Shown one piece after another: positions 1-7,941 of a DNA stretch of 64,000 nt. Numbering within the stretch: position 1 is the stretch's first letter; every line of letters starts with the position of its first letter. The stretch is from Bacteroidaceae bacterium (GTDB taxonomy: Bacteria > Bacteroidota > Bacteroidia > Bacteroidales > Muribaculaceae): positions 186,001 to 250,000 of the forward strand of contig JAETNO010000001.1 of assembly GCA_021768245.1 (NCBI GenBank), in the 5' to 3' direction. Under the pieces are notes generated by a model. That model saw only the letters and a program-made list of their open reading frames with translations. It was not told the DNA's origin and made no database searches. The translations under genes were made by a program, and so were the position numbers.

Positions 1-47
1 GATAACAAATTCCTGCGGGAAAAGAGACGAAAGGGAGTCAAAAAAAG

Positions 48-1172
48 TTATGCCGCATTATCCTCTGAAGCCCGACGCGCGCGGATGATGCGGGCAAGAC
101 GGATATTGGCCAATGTCCATACAAGCACATCGATAACGGCAATGATAGTTATATTAATCTTAAGATACCTGGACATAAGAATATTGGCCACACACATCAG
201 GAGCGACACGCTCACGATGCTAATCATAGCCATGCGAGGCTTCATCCCTGCGGCGAGAAGCTTGTGGTGGATATGGCTTTTGTCGGGGAGGAAGGGACTA
301 CGGTGCTGGCGTATGCGCAGCATGTAGACACGAATCACATCGAAGCAAGGCACAATCAAAGGAGAGAAAGCGAGCACAGCGGTGTTGAGGCCAAGGGTCG
401 GTTCGACACCATGGACATAGAGCCTGATGCCGAGCACGGCGAGAATAAGGCCTATCGTCAGCGAGCCGGTGTCGCCCATGAAAATCTTGGAGTGTTTCTG
501 CACATTGCCGAACACGTTATAATAAAAGAAGGGGACAAGGACTCCAAGCGTGGCGAACGAGACAACCGCCATGGCATACTCTCCGAGAAGCATGAAAGAG
601 ATGCCGTAAATCACACATGCAATCGAACTCAGGCCCGACGCAAGACCGTCGATACCGTCGATAAGGTTTATCGCATTGATGAGAAAGACAATCACAATCA
701 TGGTGAACGGATAGCCGAACCATGGAGAGACTTCATTTATGCCTAAAACATTGCCAAGGCTGGAGAACCATATGTCGCCACCGATGAGAACAGCGGCGCA
801 GACAAGCTGAACCGCGAACTTAGCACGATATTTGATACCGATAAGGTCGTCCGCGATACCGACCAGATAAAGCAGCTCCAAGGCGACAAAAGCCGATATC
901 AAAGGGAGATAGGTGTCGGAAAAAGCGTCCCCGAGCATGGTGAAGCCCAACTTATAGTTCGCTTCAAGGGCCACCGCGATACACACAAAGACGACAGGCA
1001 CGAAGGCTATGCCCCCGAGTCGGGGCACGAGTCCCTTGTGGATTTTGCGCTCGTTGACCTCATCGAAGAGGTTTCGACGATATGCAATCAAAAGAATCTG
1101 CGGTATCAAGAATCCGGCAAGCAATACACAAAGACAAAAAATTACGGCTGAGTTAGCAATCCAATAAATCAT
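48..1172 (-). CDS. wecA: WecA/MraY-family polyprenyl-phosphate GlcNAc-1-phosphate transferase
   Basis: Integral membrane glycosyltransferase of the PNPT family, 374 residues, expected to move a HexNAc-1-phosphate from a UDP-sugar to undecaprenyl phosphate and so start O-antigen, capsule or other envelope glycan synthesis. About ten hydrophobic segments are visible. Family signatures are present in order: HKGLVPRLGG near 45-54, the DD pair at 108-109, NAINLIDGIDG near 166-176, MGDTGS near 232 and a His-rich SHIHHK loop near 300. Length matches the WecA/TagO branch rather than MraY, and no mur genes are nearby. A consensus promoter lies about 115 nt upstream. The exact sugar is not readable from sequence. 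Confidence 0.88.
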   Translation of the reverse strand: MIYWIANSAVIFCLCVLLAGFLIPQILLIAYRRNLFDEVNERKIHKGLVPRLGGIAFVPVVFVCIAVALEANYKLGFTMLGDAFSDTYLPLISAFVALELLYLVGIADDLIGIKYRAKFAVQLVCAAVLIGGDIWFSSLGNVLGINEVSPWFGYPFTMIVIVFLINAINLIDGIDGLASGLSSIACVIYGISFMLLGEYAMAVVSFATLGVLVPFFYYNVFGNVQKHSKIFMGDTGSLTIGLILAVLGIRLYVHGVEPTLGLNTAVLAFSPLIVPCFDVIRVYMLRIRQHRSPFLPDKSHIHHKLLAAGMKPRMAMISIVSVSLLMCVANILMSRYLKINITIIAVIDVLVWTLANIRLARIIRARRASEDNAA

Positions 1173-1287
1173 AATGGATGATTTTCCAAAATATTAAACA
1201 AATTCCGTATGCGTGAGATACGGACCGGCCCTAAACATTATCAAACGACAAAAATCCCGACCGGAGGGATGCGACATGTTGCAATTG

Positions 1288-1318
1288 CAAATTTAGACAA
1301 TAAATATCAAATAAACAA
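1288..1318 (-). promoter_or_regulatory. Bacteroidetes-type promoter for the WecA-like gene
   Basis: On the minus strand a -33 TTG (1316-1318) is followed after 20 nt by TAAATTTG (1288-1295), matching the Bacteroidetes pattern TTTG-N19-21-TAnnTTTG. It points at the WecA-like gene and implies a 5' UTR of roughly 110 nt. Confidence 0.6.
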
Positions 1319-1539
1319 GGCAAAAGTTAAAAATTGCCCGTTCCAGCCGAAATCAAATGAATTTAAGTAAATTTAACCTTACTTAAATTACAATTTTTTG
1401 TCTACCGATAGTCAACAGTCTAAAAATCAGACATCAGCAAAAGTCACAAATATGAGCCAAAAACGGCATTTCGATATAAATTAAGTGAAAATGTAGATAA
1501 AAAGCTTGCAAAAAATTTTCAATCATACATTAATATCCC

Positions 1540-1580
1540 TAAATTTGCAACAATAGACAACAATAGACACCGATAGACAA
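1540..1580 (+). promoter_or_regulatory. -7 box plus three tandem 10-nt repeats before the glycosyltransferase
   Basis: TAAATTTG at 1540-1547 fits the -7 element. Just downstream, CAATAGACAA, CAATAGACAC and CGATAGACAA occur back to back at 1551-1580, inside the predicted 5' leader or at the start site. No clear -33 element is seen. The repeats could be a regulator site or a leader feature. Confidence 0.4.
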
Positions 1581-1638
1581 TCGTCCAGTCCTCTATTAAA
1601 GCCAGTGCGAATTATAAAGCATATACTCAACCCGCGCC

Positions 1639-2592
1639 ATGAACCCAATAAAAAAGTTTAAACGATTTCTTCTCTCGTTGCCCGACAGGACATATATCGA
1701 CTGGAAAACAAAGACACTGCTCGATGAAATCCGGGATCAGAACATGAGTCCCGACCTCCGTCAGCACATACTGACGCGTTCGGAGAGCGGAGTGACCTCG
1801 TCGCGATGCTGCAATGAAGAGGTCATAATCTCCCTTTCGACTTTCGGAGACCGCATACACGGGACCGCACTGACCATAGAATCGCTGCTCGAACAGACAG
1901 TCAAACCCAACAGAATCATACTCAACCTCGGGCGCCAGTTCGAAGGGAAAGGCAAAATACCCGGTTCGCTCAAACTTCTCGAACGCCGCGGCCTCGAAAT
2001 CAGGTTCACCCGCGACATCGGCCCCTATACCAAACTTCTTCCAACGCTCTACGACCAGCCCAACGCGGCCATCATCACGGTCGACGACGACGTAATCTAC
2101 AATTACGACTTTATTTCCAATCTCGTCAACGAGCACATACAGCACCCGACCGACATTATCGGCACCCGTTGCAGAATGATGGAAACGAAGGGAACGAAAC
2201 TGCTGTCGCAGTTCCTGTCATGGAAATTCGCGCCCAACGGCAGCGAAGCGAGCATGAAACTTCTTCCGGAGGGATGCATGGGCATACTTTATCCGCCAAA
2301 CAGCCTTGACGAGCGTGTGTTCGACGAGAAAATTTTCCTCGACCTCTGTCCCTCGACAGACGATTTCTGGTTCAAGGCAATGAGCATGCTGAAAGGCACA
2401 ATGGTGAGAAAGGCTTATTCGGAAGCGGACGAAGCCCGCAATCTCCATTCAGACCCCGGTCGCACACTCCATGAGATAAACAAATCGGGAGGCTATGACC
2501 GCCAGTTGCTTGCCGTGCTCAACCATTTCGACCTATGGCCCTGGCTCGACAATCACCAGAAGGCATGGCTCAAGGCCTATGCGAGGGACTGA
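1639..2592 (+). CDS. GT-A-like glycosyltransferase, cytoplasmic
   Basis: Protein of 317 residues with no signal peptide or membrane segment. It has the layout of a family-2-like GT-A enzyme: an early strand EVIISLSTFGDR near 61-72, RIILNLGRQF near 92-101, and the acidic AIITVDDDVIY near 144-154, which is a good DXD-type nucleotide-sugar/metal site. The C-terminal half (SLDERVFDEK, STDDFWFKAM) resembles acceptor-side regions of LPS or capsule glycosyltransferases. It stands alone, divergent from the WecA-like gene, which suggests a related surface-glycan role. Donor and acceptor are unknown. Confidence 0.7.
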   Translation: MNPIKKFKRFLLSLPDRTYIDWKTKTLLDEIRDQNMSPDLRQHILTRSESGVTSSRCCNEEVIISLSTFGDRIHGTALTIESLLEQTVKPNRIILNLGRQFEGKGKIPGSLKLLERRGLEIRFTRDIGPYTKLLPTLYDQPNAAIITVDDDVIYNYDFISNLVNEHIQHPTDIIGTRCRMMETKGTKLLSQFLSWKFAPNGSEASMKLLPEGCMGILYPPNSLDERVFDEKIFLDLCPSTDDFWFKAMSMLKGTMVRKAYSEADEARNLHSDPGRTLHEINKSGGYDRQLLAVLNHFDLWPWLDNHQKAWLKAYARD

Positions 2593-2638
2593 GAAAGCAC
2601 TTAAATCAAGAAACCGTTTAAAAATTTATCGTGAATTT

Positions 2639-4111
2639 TTACAACAGCTTCTTATAGTCGGACCATTTCGGGAGAGTGAAGATGAACTCAAGGCCGCCGT
2701 TAGAACGGTTGCGCACCGAGACGGTGCCGCCGAGCGATACAATAGTGCTCTTCACAATCGGCAGACCGAGACCGGTACCGCCGACCTTGCGCGAACGCCC
2801 AGTGTCCACGCGATAGAAGCGCTCGAACAGATGCGGGATATGTTCCTCCCCGACTCCATTGCCATTATCATAGAAAGAAAAGACATAGAAGCGCTCATTC
2901 TCCGAAAGGAGCTTGAGTCCGATTTCCGTGCCTCCTGAATGGAGAGCGGAGTTTCGGATAAGACCGCATATCATGCCGTTGAGCAAATTATAGTTGCCCG
3001 AGACCTCACAGTCAACGGGAATATCGAACTCAAATGACATGGAACCGGCAAGGTTGCTCGCGGGGAGGTCGTTTTCTATCTGATAGACAAGTTCATGCAT
3101 GTTCACGCGGTCGACGGCAATCATGTCAGCGCCGTTTTCAAGACGCGTCATAGTCGAGACATCATTGAGCAAGGAGGTCAGGCGCTCCACATTCGACAGC
3201 ATCCTCTCGAGGAAATGAGTGCGGGTTTCCGCATCCATGTCCGGGTCTCCGAGAATGGACTCAAGATAGCCACGGATAATACCTACAGGGGTCTTAATCT
3301 CATGGTTTATATTGTTGGTCATCTGCCTTGTTACCCTCGCCTTCTCCTCGATGGCATGGACAGCAATCTTTCGCTCGCGGTTGAGCTGCTCCACAGCCTT
3401 GCCACGCTCGCGGTAGAGCTTAACGATTTCGCGTGAAATGTCGCCAAGCTCGTTGCGCGGAAACTTGTCAAGTCCGGTGAAACGTCCGCCCGTCGCCGCA
3501 CGGTAGGCAAAATCCTTCAGGAGGATGATGTTGCGCGAGAGCACACGGGTGGAGTAATAAGTGACAATAAGTGTAAGAACGAGGCTTATTATTATAACGA
3601 GCCAGACCGTCTTGTCTATGTCGAGGGCATCGTGAACCTTTTCGTTATAGGGCATAGCCGTGCGTATGACCACCTTACCGTCCTCGCTTTTGACGGTCGA
3701 AAGGAAATAGAACCTCTCCTCGTCGGAATCGAATACACGGGTATAGTCGTTATCGCCGACATTGGAATTGCGCATTTCTATCTCCGAGATGTCGTAAGGC
3801 AAAGGGACACCAAGGGAGTAGTAAAGACGCTCGTTGACATAGACGCTCACGCGCACGCCCTCAAACATCGACTCCTTGAAGAATTGCTGCAGAAAGGAGA
3901 AGAAACCACGCAGATTGATGTCGTTGTGGTAGGCGTCGAGGATACGGTTGTCGATGAGGTCGAGCTCGGCAGCGAACACCTTGGAGCGATAGTCGGCCTC
4001 CCTCTTATATTGATAGAAGATTATCAGGCCGAACACAATGCAGAGCATCGTGGCTATCGGCAGGAAGAGTCGCCAATGATAGTTAATCCTTCTCTTTGAA
4101 ACCATAGCCAA
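2639..4111 (-). CDS. Sensor histidine kinase
   Basis: Membrane histidine kinase of 490 residues. Order: transmembrane helix about 16-33, a periplasmic sensor of about 135 residues without a family I recognise, a second helix about 170-188, a HAMP-like linker, a HisKA H-box NNINHEIKTP with phospho-acceptor His270, and HATPase motifs (N-box LIRNSALHSGG, G1 DNGNGVGEEH, then GGTGLGLPIV). The gene overlaps the 3' end of the upstream response regulator by 29 nt, so the two are translationally coupled. An internal Met two codons in is an equally possible start. The stimulus cannot be read from sequence. Confidence 0.9.
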   Translation of the reverse strand: MAMVSKRRINYHWRLFLPIATMLCIVFGLIIFYQYKREADYRSKVFAAELDLIDNRILDAYHNDINLRGFFSFLQQFFKESMFEGVRVSVYVNERLYYSLGVPLPYDISEIEMRNSNVGDNDYTRVFDSDEERFYFLSTVKSEDGKVVIRTAMPYNEKVHDALDIDKTVWLVIIISLVLTLIVTYYSTRVLSRNIILLKDFAYRAATGGRFTGLDKFPRNELGDISREIVKLYRERGKAVEQLNRERKIAVHAIEEKARVTRQMTNNINHEIKTPVGIIRGYLESILGDPDMDAETRTHFLERMLSNVERLTSLLNDVSTMTRLENGADMIAVDRVNMHELVYQIENDLPASNLAGSMSFEFDIPVDCEVSGNYNLLNGMICGLIRNSALHSGGTEIGLKLLSENERFYVFSFYDNGNGVGEEHIPHLFERFYRVDTGRSRKVGGTGLGLPIVKSTIVSLGGTVSVRNRSNGGLEFIFTLPKWSDYKKLL

Positions 4112-4802
4112 AGCCTAAGCGGGTCTCTATGTTATTGCCGTAGCGTCCGATTTTCTTACGCAGACGCGTGATGTTAGTGTCAATCGTGCGGTTTGTCACC
4201 ACTACATCGTCGGCCCACACGTGACGGATTATCTCCTCGCGGGAATAGATGCGGTTGCGGCGGCGAAGGAAGAAGGCGAGAATCTCAAGCTCGGTTTTGG
4301 TAAGGGAAATTTTCTCTCCATCGAGATAGCAGACCTTATCGTTGGGGTCGATGCGAAGGCCCTGATATTCAATCTGCGGTTCAAGGGCGTCGGCCTCGTC
4401 GGCAGGTGCTGCCTCACGCGCCCTACGCGCAATCTGGGTGCGACGCAGCACAGCGTTGACCCTCGCAAGCATCTCACTGATTTTAAAAGGCTTGGTGATA
4501 TAGTCGTCGGCACCGATATTCAGGCCCATGACCGTATCGTCCTCCCCATTGAGGGCGGAGCAGAAGATGATAGGGGTCTCTTCGGTTGCAGAAGAGTTGC
4601 GCAGACGCTTGGCGAAATCAAATCCGCTAAGACGCTCCATCATTATATCAACAATAAAAAGGTCGTAAGGGGTTAGGTCCATTTCCAGGGCTTCTTCCGC
4701 GCTGAAAGCCGTGTCGACCTGGTAGCCCTCTTTCTGGAGGTTGTATTTTAAAATTTCACAAATTGATTCTTCATCGTCGATGACTAAAAGGCGAGTACTC
4801 AT
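4083..4802 (-). CDS. OmpR/PhoB-family response regulator
   Basis: 239 residues: an N-terminal receiver domain with the acidic pair DD at 9-10, phospho-acceptor Asp52 in LFIVDIMM, and the conserved Lys in DYITKPFK. A short acidic, Ala-rich linker follows, then a C-terminal winged helix (LTKTELEILAFFLRRRNRIYS, then TIDTNITRLRKKIG). It is first in a two-gene unit with the histidine kinase. The target regulon is unknown. The upstream region has only a weak promoter match (TAATTTAG on the minus strand). Confidence 0.92.
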   Translation of the reverse strand: MSTRLLVIDDEESICEILKYNLQKEGYQVDTAFSAEEALEMDLTPYDLFIVDIMMERLSGFDFAKRLRNSSATEETPIIFCSALNGEDDTVMGLNIGADDYITKPFKISEMLARVNAVLRRTQIARRAREAAPADEADALEPQIEYQGLRIDPNDKVCYLDGEKISLTKTELEILAFFLRRRNRIYSREEIIRHVWADDVVVTNRTIDTNITRLRKKIGRYGNNIETRLGFGYGFKEKD

Positions 4803-4934
4803 AACAGTCTGTCAGTGTTTTTTCTTATTTGTCGCTAAATTACAACAATTTTCCCGTAAGAACGGTTAATGTATGTTAAATCGAATCATTCCATGAACTT
4901 TTCAGCCCGTGGGAGGTTTTAAAGACATAGTTAC

Positions 4935-5016
4935 TATATTTGCACTGTGTTTTCATGGTATTAGATTTAAGGTTAAAGAACAAAGAGGCTGTCGCGACGA
5001 CAGCCTTTTGTTTTTA
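4935..5016 (+). ncRNA. Small RNA-like transcription unit, copy 1
   Basis: A self-contained unit with no convincing gene: -7 box TATATTTG (4935-4942), a conserved body (GGTATTAGATTTAAGGTTAA in 4957-4976), then a perfect 9-bp hairpin (AGGCTGTCG at 4986-4994, CGACAGCCT at 4998-5006) followed by a T-rich tail. The transcript would be about 65-70 nt. Related units are at 5193, 7741 and, on the minus strand, 59811. The body is conserved while the hairpin sequence varies. It resembles the promoter-to-terminator small RNAs known in Bacteroidales, but I cannot assign a named family. Confidence 0.6.
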
Positions 5017-5192
5017 TCCGGATTAAGAGATTATATAAACGGATGCACTATGGTGAGGCTACGGACAGCTGAATGGCAACAGCGTAGAACGACCGAATAG
5101 CTGCCCGGTATGCGTATTCAGAAAAAATTTCAAAAAAATTTCAATCCATGTCGAACCTTTTTCAAACATGCGATGTTATAAAGACAAGTTAC

Positions 5193-5274
5193 TATATTTG
5201 CACTGTGTTTTCATGGTATTAGATTTAAGGTTAAAGAACAAAGAGGCTGTCGTGATGACAGCCTCTCGTTTTTA
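5193..5274 (+). ncRNA. Small RNA-like transcription unit, copy 2
   Basis: Near-identical to copy 1 from before the -7 box TATATTTG (5193-5200) through the body to the terminator. The hairpin is a perfect 10-bp stem (AGAGGCTGTC at 5242-5251, GACAGCCTCT at 5257-5266) followed by CGTTTTT. Two substitutions fall in the hairpin loop region, and an ATG in the body could open a 20-codon ORF. Two tandem copies about 260 nt apart suggest recent duplication. Confidence 0.6.
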
Positions 5275-5302
5275 GGAACTGTTTAAAATTTAAACAGTTC
5301 CT
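5274..5302. terminator. 29-nt perfect palindrome
   Basis: AGGAACTGTTTAAA (5274-5287), one central base, then its exact reverse complement (5289-5302). It starts where copy 2 of the small RNA ends. It may act as a back-up or bidirectional terminator, although it lacks a long T tract. It could also be a protein-binding site. Confidence 0.4.
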
Positions 5303-5430
5303 TATAGGCTACAATTCCTTAGGTTAATTTGAGTTAAGCGCCAAACCCACAGGAGGGCACCGACGTTTTTGCATAGGAAAGGCCCCGTGCCGCCACAAAT
5401 CACAAGAAACACTCATCAAACTTACGCACT

Positions 5431-5592
5431 ATGGAAATTTTAGCACACAAACGCGATTGCGAAAAACAGCGTCGCCACCATCTCGCCCACTGTATCATCC
5501 ACTTCACCCTCGAAGTAGCAACCCTCGCTTTGGCCATCGCGACTCTATGCGAAGTGGAAAAACTCCACCAGAAAGTCATGAGGAAGAGATAG
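5431..5592 (+). CDS. Small hypothetical protein, 53 aa
   Basis: An ATG ORF of 53 codons starting MEILAHKRDC and ending KVMRKR. The N-terminus is basic and His-rich, and residues about 22-40 (IIHFTLEVATLALAIATLC) form a continuous hydrophobic helix that could span a membrane. It sits between the second small RNA unit and the tRNA. No family is recognised. Its support is only the ORF and its hydrophobic pattern. A longer overlapping reading frame runs into the tRNA and is rejected. Confidence 0.35.
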   Translation: MEILAHKRDCEKQRRHHLAHCIIHFTLEVATLALAIATLCEVEKLHQKVMRKR

Positions 5593-5618
5593 AAATTAAG
5601 CAGGATAAGAAAAAAATC

Positions 5619-5649
5619 AAGCCCGCTCCTCGATTGGGGAAGCGGGCTT
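5619..5649 (-). terminator. Terminator of the tRNA-Arg unit
   Basis: 9-bp stem AAGCCCGCT (5619-5627) and AGCGGGCTT (5641-5649) with a 13-nt loop. On the minus strand it is followed by GATTTTTTT, so it is a good intrinsic terminator just downstream of the tRNA. Confidence 0.75.
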
Positions 5650-5656
5650 TAAAATG

Positions 5657-5730
5657 TGACTCCTACAGGATTCAAACCTGTAACCTTCTGATCCGTAGTC
5701 AGATGCTCTATTCAGTTGAGCTAAGGAGCC
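5657..5730 (-). tRNA. tRNA-Arg (anticodon ACG)
   Basis: Full cloverleaf on the minus strand. The acceptor stem GGCTCCT pairs with AGGAGTC (one G-U), the D arm has GCTC/GAGC, the anticodon stem is TCTGA/TCAGA with loop CTACGGA (anticodon ACG, reading CGN Arg codons after A34 to I), and the T arm is ACAGG-TTTGAAT-CCTGT. The 3' CCA is not encoded. No sign of integration at its 3' end. Confidence 0.93.
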
Positions 5731-5878
5731 GTTTTGTGAGTGCAAAATTAAGGATTTATTAATCAACGGCCAAATCGGGATTCAAGTTTTAGCATTTTTT
5801 CACATTGGAATGTTATACCTATAAAATAAAAGCCAGGACAAGGGACAACATAAAAGCGCGGATTTCCGTTGATAGATT

Positions 5879-6682
5879 ATGCCGGACTTTTCAACCATAT
5901 TAATAGCGCTCGGTCTTACGCTCATAGCCGGACTTTCCACAGGCATAGGCGCACTACTGTCGTTTTTCACCCGACGGACCGACACCAGAATCCTCGCCGG
6001 GGCCTTAGGCCTTTCGGCGGGAGTGATGGTCTACATTTCATTTATGGAACTTATGCCGCAGGCAGTGGAAGGGCTTAGCGGGATTTACGGGCACCACAGT
6101 GCGACAGCCATAATGCTCGGGGCCTTTCTCGCAGGCATAATGATTATAGCCCTGATCGATTATTTCGTGCCTGAAGACGAGAATCCCCACGAGACCCATT
6201 CGCTCGACGAGCTGGACTCAAACAAATCACACCACCACCTGAAACGCACCGGCACCATGCTCGCCCTTGCGATAGGAATCCACAATTTCCCCGAGGGTAT
6301 GGCCACATTTATCTCCGCACTCGACGGCATGGAAGTGGCCCTGCCAATAGTCATAGCCATCGCCATCCACAATATCCCCGAGGGCATCGCAGTGTCAGTG
6401 CCAATCTACCATTCGACAGGCAACAGGCGCAAGGCCCTGAGATATACCATCCTTTCCGGACTCGCGGAGCCTGCGGGAGCATTGATGGGCATGGCCTTCC
6501 TGCTTCCGTTCTGGTCGCCCATGGTCAACTCCATATGCCTCGCGGCAGTGGCGGGCATCATGGTCTACATATCCTTCGACGAACTCCTTCCAAGCGCGGA
6601 AAGCTTCGGCCATCACCACATATCCCTTATAGGAGTAGTGGTCGGGATGGCCTTGATGGGACTGACATTAATCGTACTGTGA
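5879..6682 (+). CDS. zupT: ZIP-family divalent metal transporter, ZupT type
   Basis: 267 residues with about eight hydrophobic segments, imports Zn2+ and other divalent metals across the inner membrane. Diagnostic ZIP metal-site motifs are seen: HNFPEGM near 135-141 and HNIPEGI near 164-170. There is also an acidic/His-rich cytoplasmic loop (residues about 98-122) between helices three and four. Length matches bacterial ZupT. The 3' end overlaps the convergent HAD gene by 15 nt. No Zur-like operator was recognised. Confidence 0.92.
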   Translation: MPDFSTILIALGLTLIAGLSTGIGALLSFFTRRTDTRILAGALGLSAGVMVYISFMELMPQAVEGLSGIYGHHSATAIMLGAFLAGIMIIALIDYFVPEDENPHETHSLDELDSNKSHHHLKRTGTMLALAIGIHNFPEGMATFISALDGMEVALPIVIAIAIHNIPEGIAVSVPIYHSTGNRRKALRYTILSGLAEPAGALMGMAFLLPFWSPMVNSICLAAVAGIMVYISFDELLPSAESFGHHHISLIGVVVGMALMGLTLIVL

Positions 6683-7501
6683 GACGCGCAGGATATCGAG
6701 GGCCACGGAATCGGCCGTGTTAGGGCCTATAATGCGCCGGGCGCTCGCAAGCACCTCGGGGACGGCATTGGCCACGGCCACGGCATCGTCGGCAATCCCG
6801 AACATAGGGAGGTCATTCAGATTATCGCCGTAGACAGTAATCCTGTCGGCACCTATCTCCGAGGCGAGCGAACGGATAGCAGCCGCCTTGCTGACCCCTG
6901 CGGCGAACACCTCTATATTAGCTACAGCAGGATTGAAGATATCGCGATAGCATGAAACAGAAAGGCGGGCGTCGCGCCTGAGTTCATCGGCGAGAGTCTC
7001 GATTTTAAAAGCCTCGTCCATCCCGAAAACCAGAATGGCACTTTCGCCGGAAGATGCGCCATCATCATAGCCAAAGACGAAACGCTTACGCTTCAACATG
7101 CGGCGTTCCTGATAGAAAGCCGTCTCCCAACGGTTCATTTCAGGCACATGGGTGACGGTCAGCATAGAATCGCCGTCGAGACTATAGACAAATGGATTGA
7201 TTCCATGACGGGCGAAAAGCCCCAACGCCGACACAAGAGCATCGGGAGGGAGGAGCACCGGACGCAGGTAGCGACCGGAAGCGCAGTCCCAAAGCGCGGC
7301 ACCTGTCATGACGATTGCGGGCACCGATATCAATGTGTCGGCAAGGAGCACCTCGACACTCGCCGGAGTGCGCGCCGTGGCAACCGTTATGGGGACGCCA
7401 CTGCGTGACAGGCGGGAGATGATGTCAGCACTGACGGGACTGACCCGGCTGTCGGAGCCGAGAAGCGTACCGTCCATATCGCTTACAAAAAGATGCTTCA
7501 T
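6668..7501 (-). CDS. Cof-type HAD-IIB hydrolase
   Basis: Cytosolic phosphatase of 277 residues. Motif I is DMDGTLLG, with nucleophile Asp near residue 8; motif II Thr lies in VTVATAR; the motif IV acidic cluster is GDNLNDLPMF. The cap between about 85 and 190 is type IIB. Substrates of this family are usually sugar phosphates or cofactors such as FMN or PLP, and the specific one here is not visible. I chose the ATG at 7501 because the protein starts directly with MKHLFVSDMDGT. A longer upstream extension would cross the promoter. It is convergent with zupT. Confidence 0.88.
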   Translation of the reverse strand: MKHLFVSDMDGTLLGSDSRVSPVSADIISRLSRSGVPITVATARTPASVEVLLADTLISVPAIVMTGAALWDCASGRYLRPVLLPPDALVSALGLFARHGINPFVYSLDGDSMLTVTHVPEMNRWETAFYQERRMLKRKRFVFGYDDGASSGESAILVFGMDEAFKIETLADELRRDARLSVSCYRDIFNPAVANIEVFAAGVSKAAAIRSLASEIGADRITVYGDNLNDLPMFGIADDAVAVANAVPEVLASARRIIGPNTADSVALDILRVSQYD

Positions 7502-7557
7502 AAGGATGTCTTTAAGAGGTTGTTTAAAAACGACCTTTAAGGTGTATAATGGCCGGA

Positions 7558-7565
7558 CAAAGATA
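7558..7565 (-). promoter_or_regulatory. -7 box for the HAD hydrolase gene
   Basis: TATCTTTG on the minus strand fits TAnnTTTG and leaves a leader of about 50 nt before the ATG at 7501. A TTTG lies upstream at 17-nt spacing, shorter than usual. Confidence 0.45.
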
Positions 7566-7740
7566 CAACAAATATCAGTGGACAAAAAGAGGATTGCTCG
7601 CCACACATAAGAGAGGAATAGCTTAGGGACACCCTGAGGAAGGGGTGGAAAAATATGACAAAATTGAACTTTTTTCAGACTTTTTGCCTAAAAATAGTTA
7701 AATAGAGCCTCTGAGGCATTACCATTTCAGGATTAATGCT

Positions 7741-7825
7741 TACATTTGCATGTGTGTTTTTCATAGTATTAGATTAAGATAAAGGTTTAAAAAAGGAAAG
7801 GGCTGTCGTGAGACAGCTCTTTTTA
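7741..7825 (+). ncRNA. Small RNA-like transcription unit, copy 3 (divergent)
   Basis: -7 box TACATTTG (7741-7748), the related body GTATTAGATTAAGATAAAGG, and a hairpin (AGGGCTGTC at 7799-7807, GACAGCTCT at 7812-7820, one G-U) followed by a T-rich tail. The body is shorter and diverged, and it lacks the ATG seen in the other copies, which argues against a conserved leader peptide. It ends 35-40 nt before the pyrE promoter. Confidence 0.55.
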
Positions 7826-7860
7826 TTTCTTCCCTTTTAAGAAACGTAAACTAAAAAAAA

Positions 7861-7891
7861 TTGCATAAGGCGGGAGAAAATTCTAATTTTG
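7861..7891 (+). promoter_or_regulatory. pyrE promoter
   Basis: TTG (7861-7863), 20 nt, then TAATTTTG (7884-7891), a good Bacteroidetes promoter. Because it lies inside the longest possible pyrE reading frame, it rules out the upstream start and supports the ATG at 7942, with a leader of about 45 nt. Confidence 0.65.
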
Positions 7892-7941
7892 CGGTGAAAA
7901 ATCACCAATTCATTTCCACATTTTCCAGCAAAACAACTTCA

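Larger units (their letters stand above)
1173..1638. other. AT-rich divergent intergenic region
   Basis: Non-coding spacer of 466 nt between two divergent glycan genes. It holds the minus-strand promoter at 1288-1318, a 9-bp inverted repeat (TTTAAGTAA at 1362-1370 against TTACTTAAA at 1379-1387), a plus-strand -7 box TAAATTTG at 1540-1547, and three tandem 10-nt repeats at 1551-1580. No ORF in it looks real. Confidence 0.6.

Noticed and set aside
5657..5730. tRNA-Arg as integration site
   Set aside because: No repeat of its 3' end near an integrase; the element's repeats are at a small RNA terminator instead.
5457..5762. 101-codon plus-strand ORF
   Set aside because: It runs through the tRNA-Arg and its terminator and has no protein-like pattern; the 53-codon ORF in another frame is more plausible.
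7861..7941. Longer pyrE N-terminus
   Set aside because: It would be translated from inside the promoter; the family start MKNLDLILAE is at 7942.
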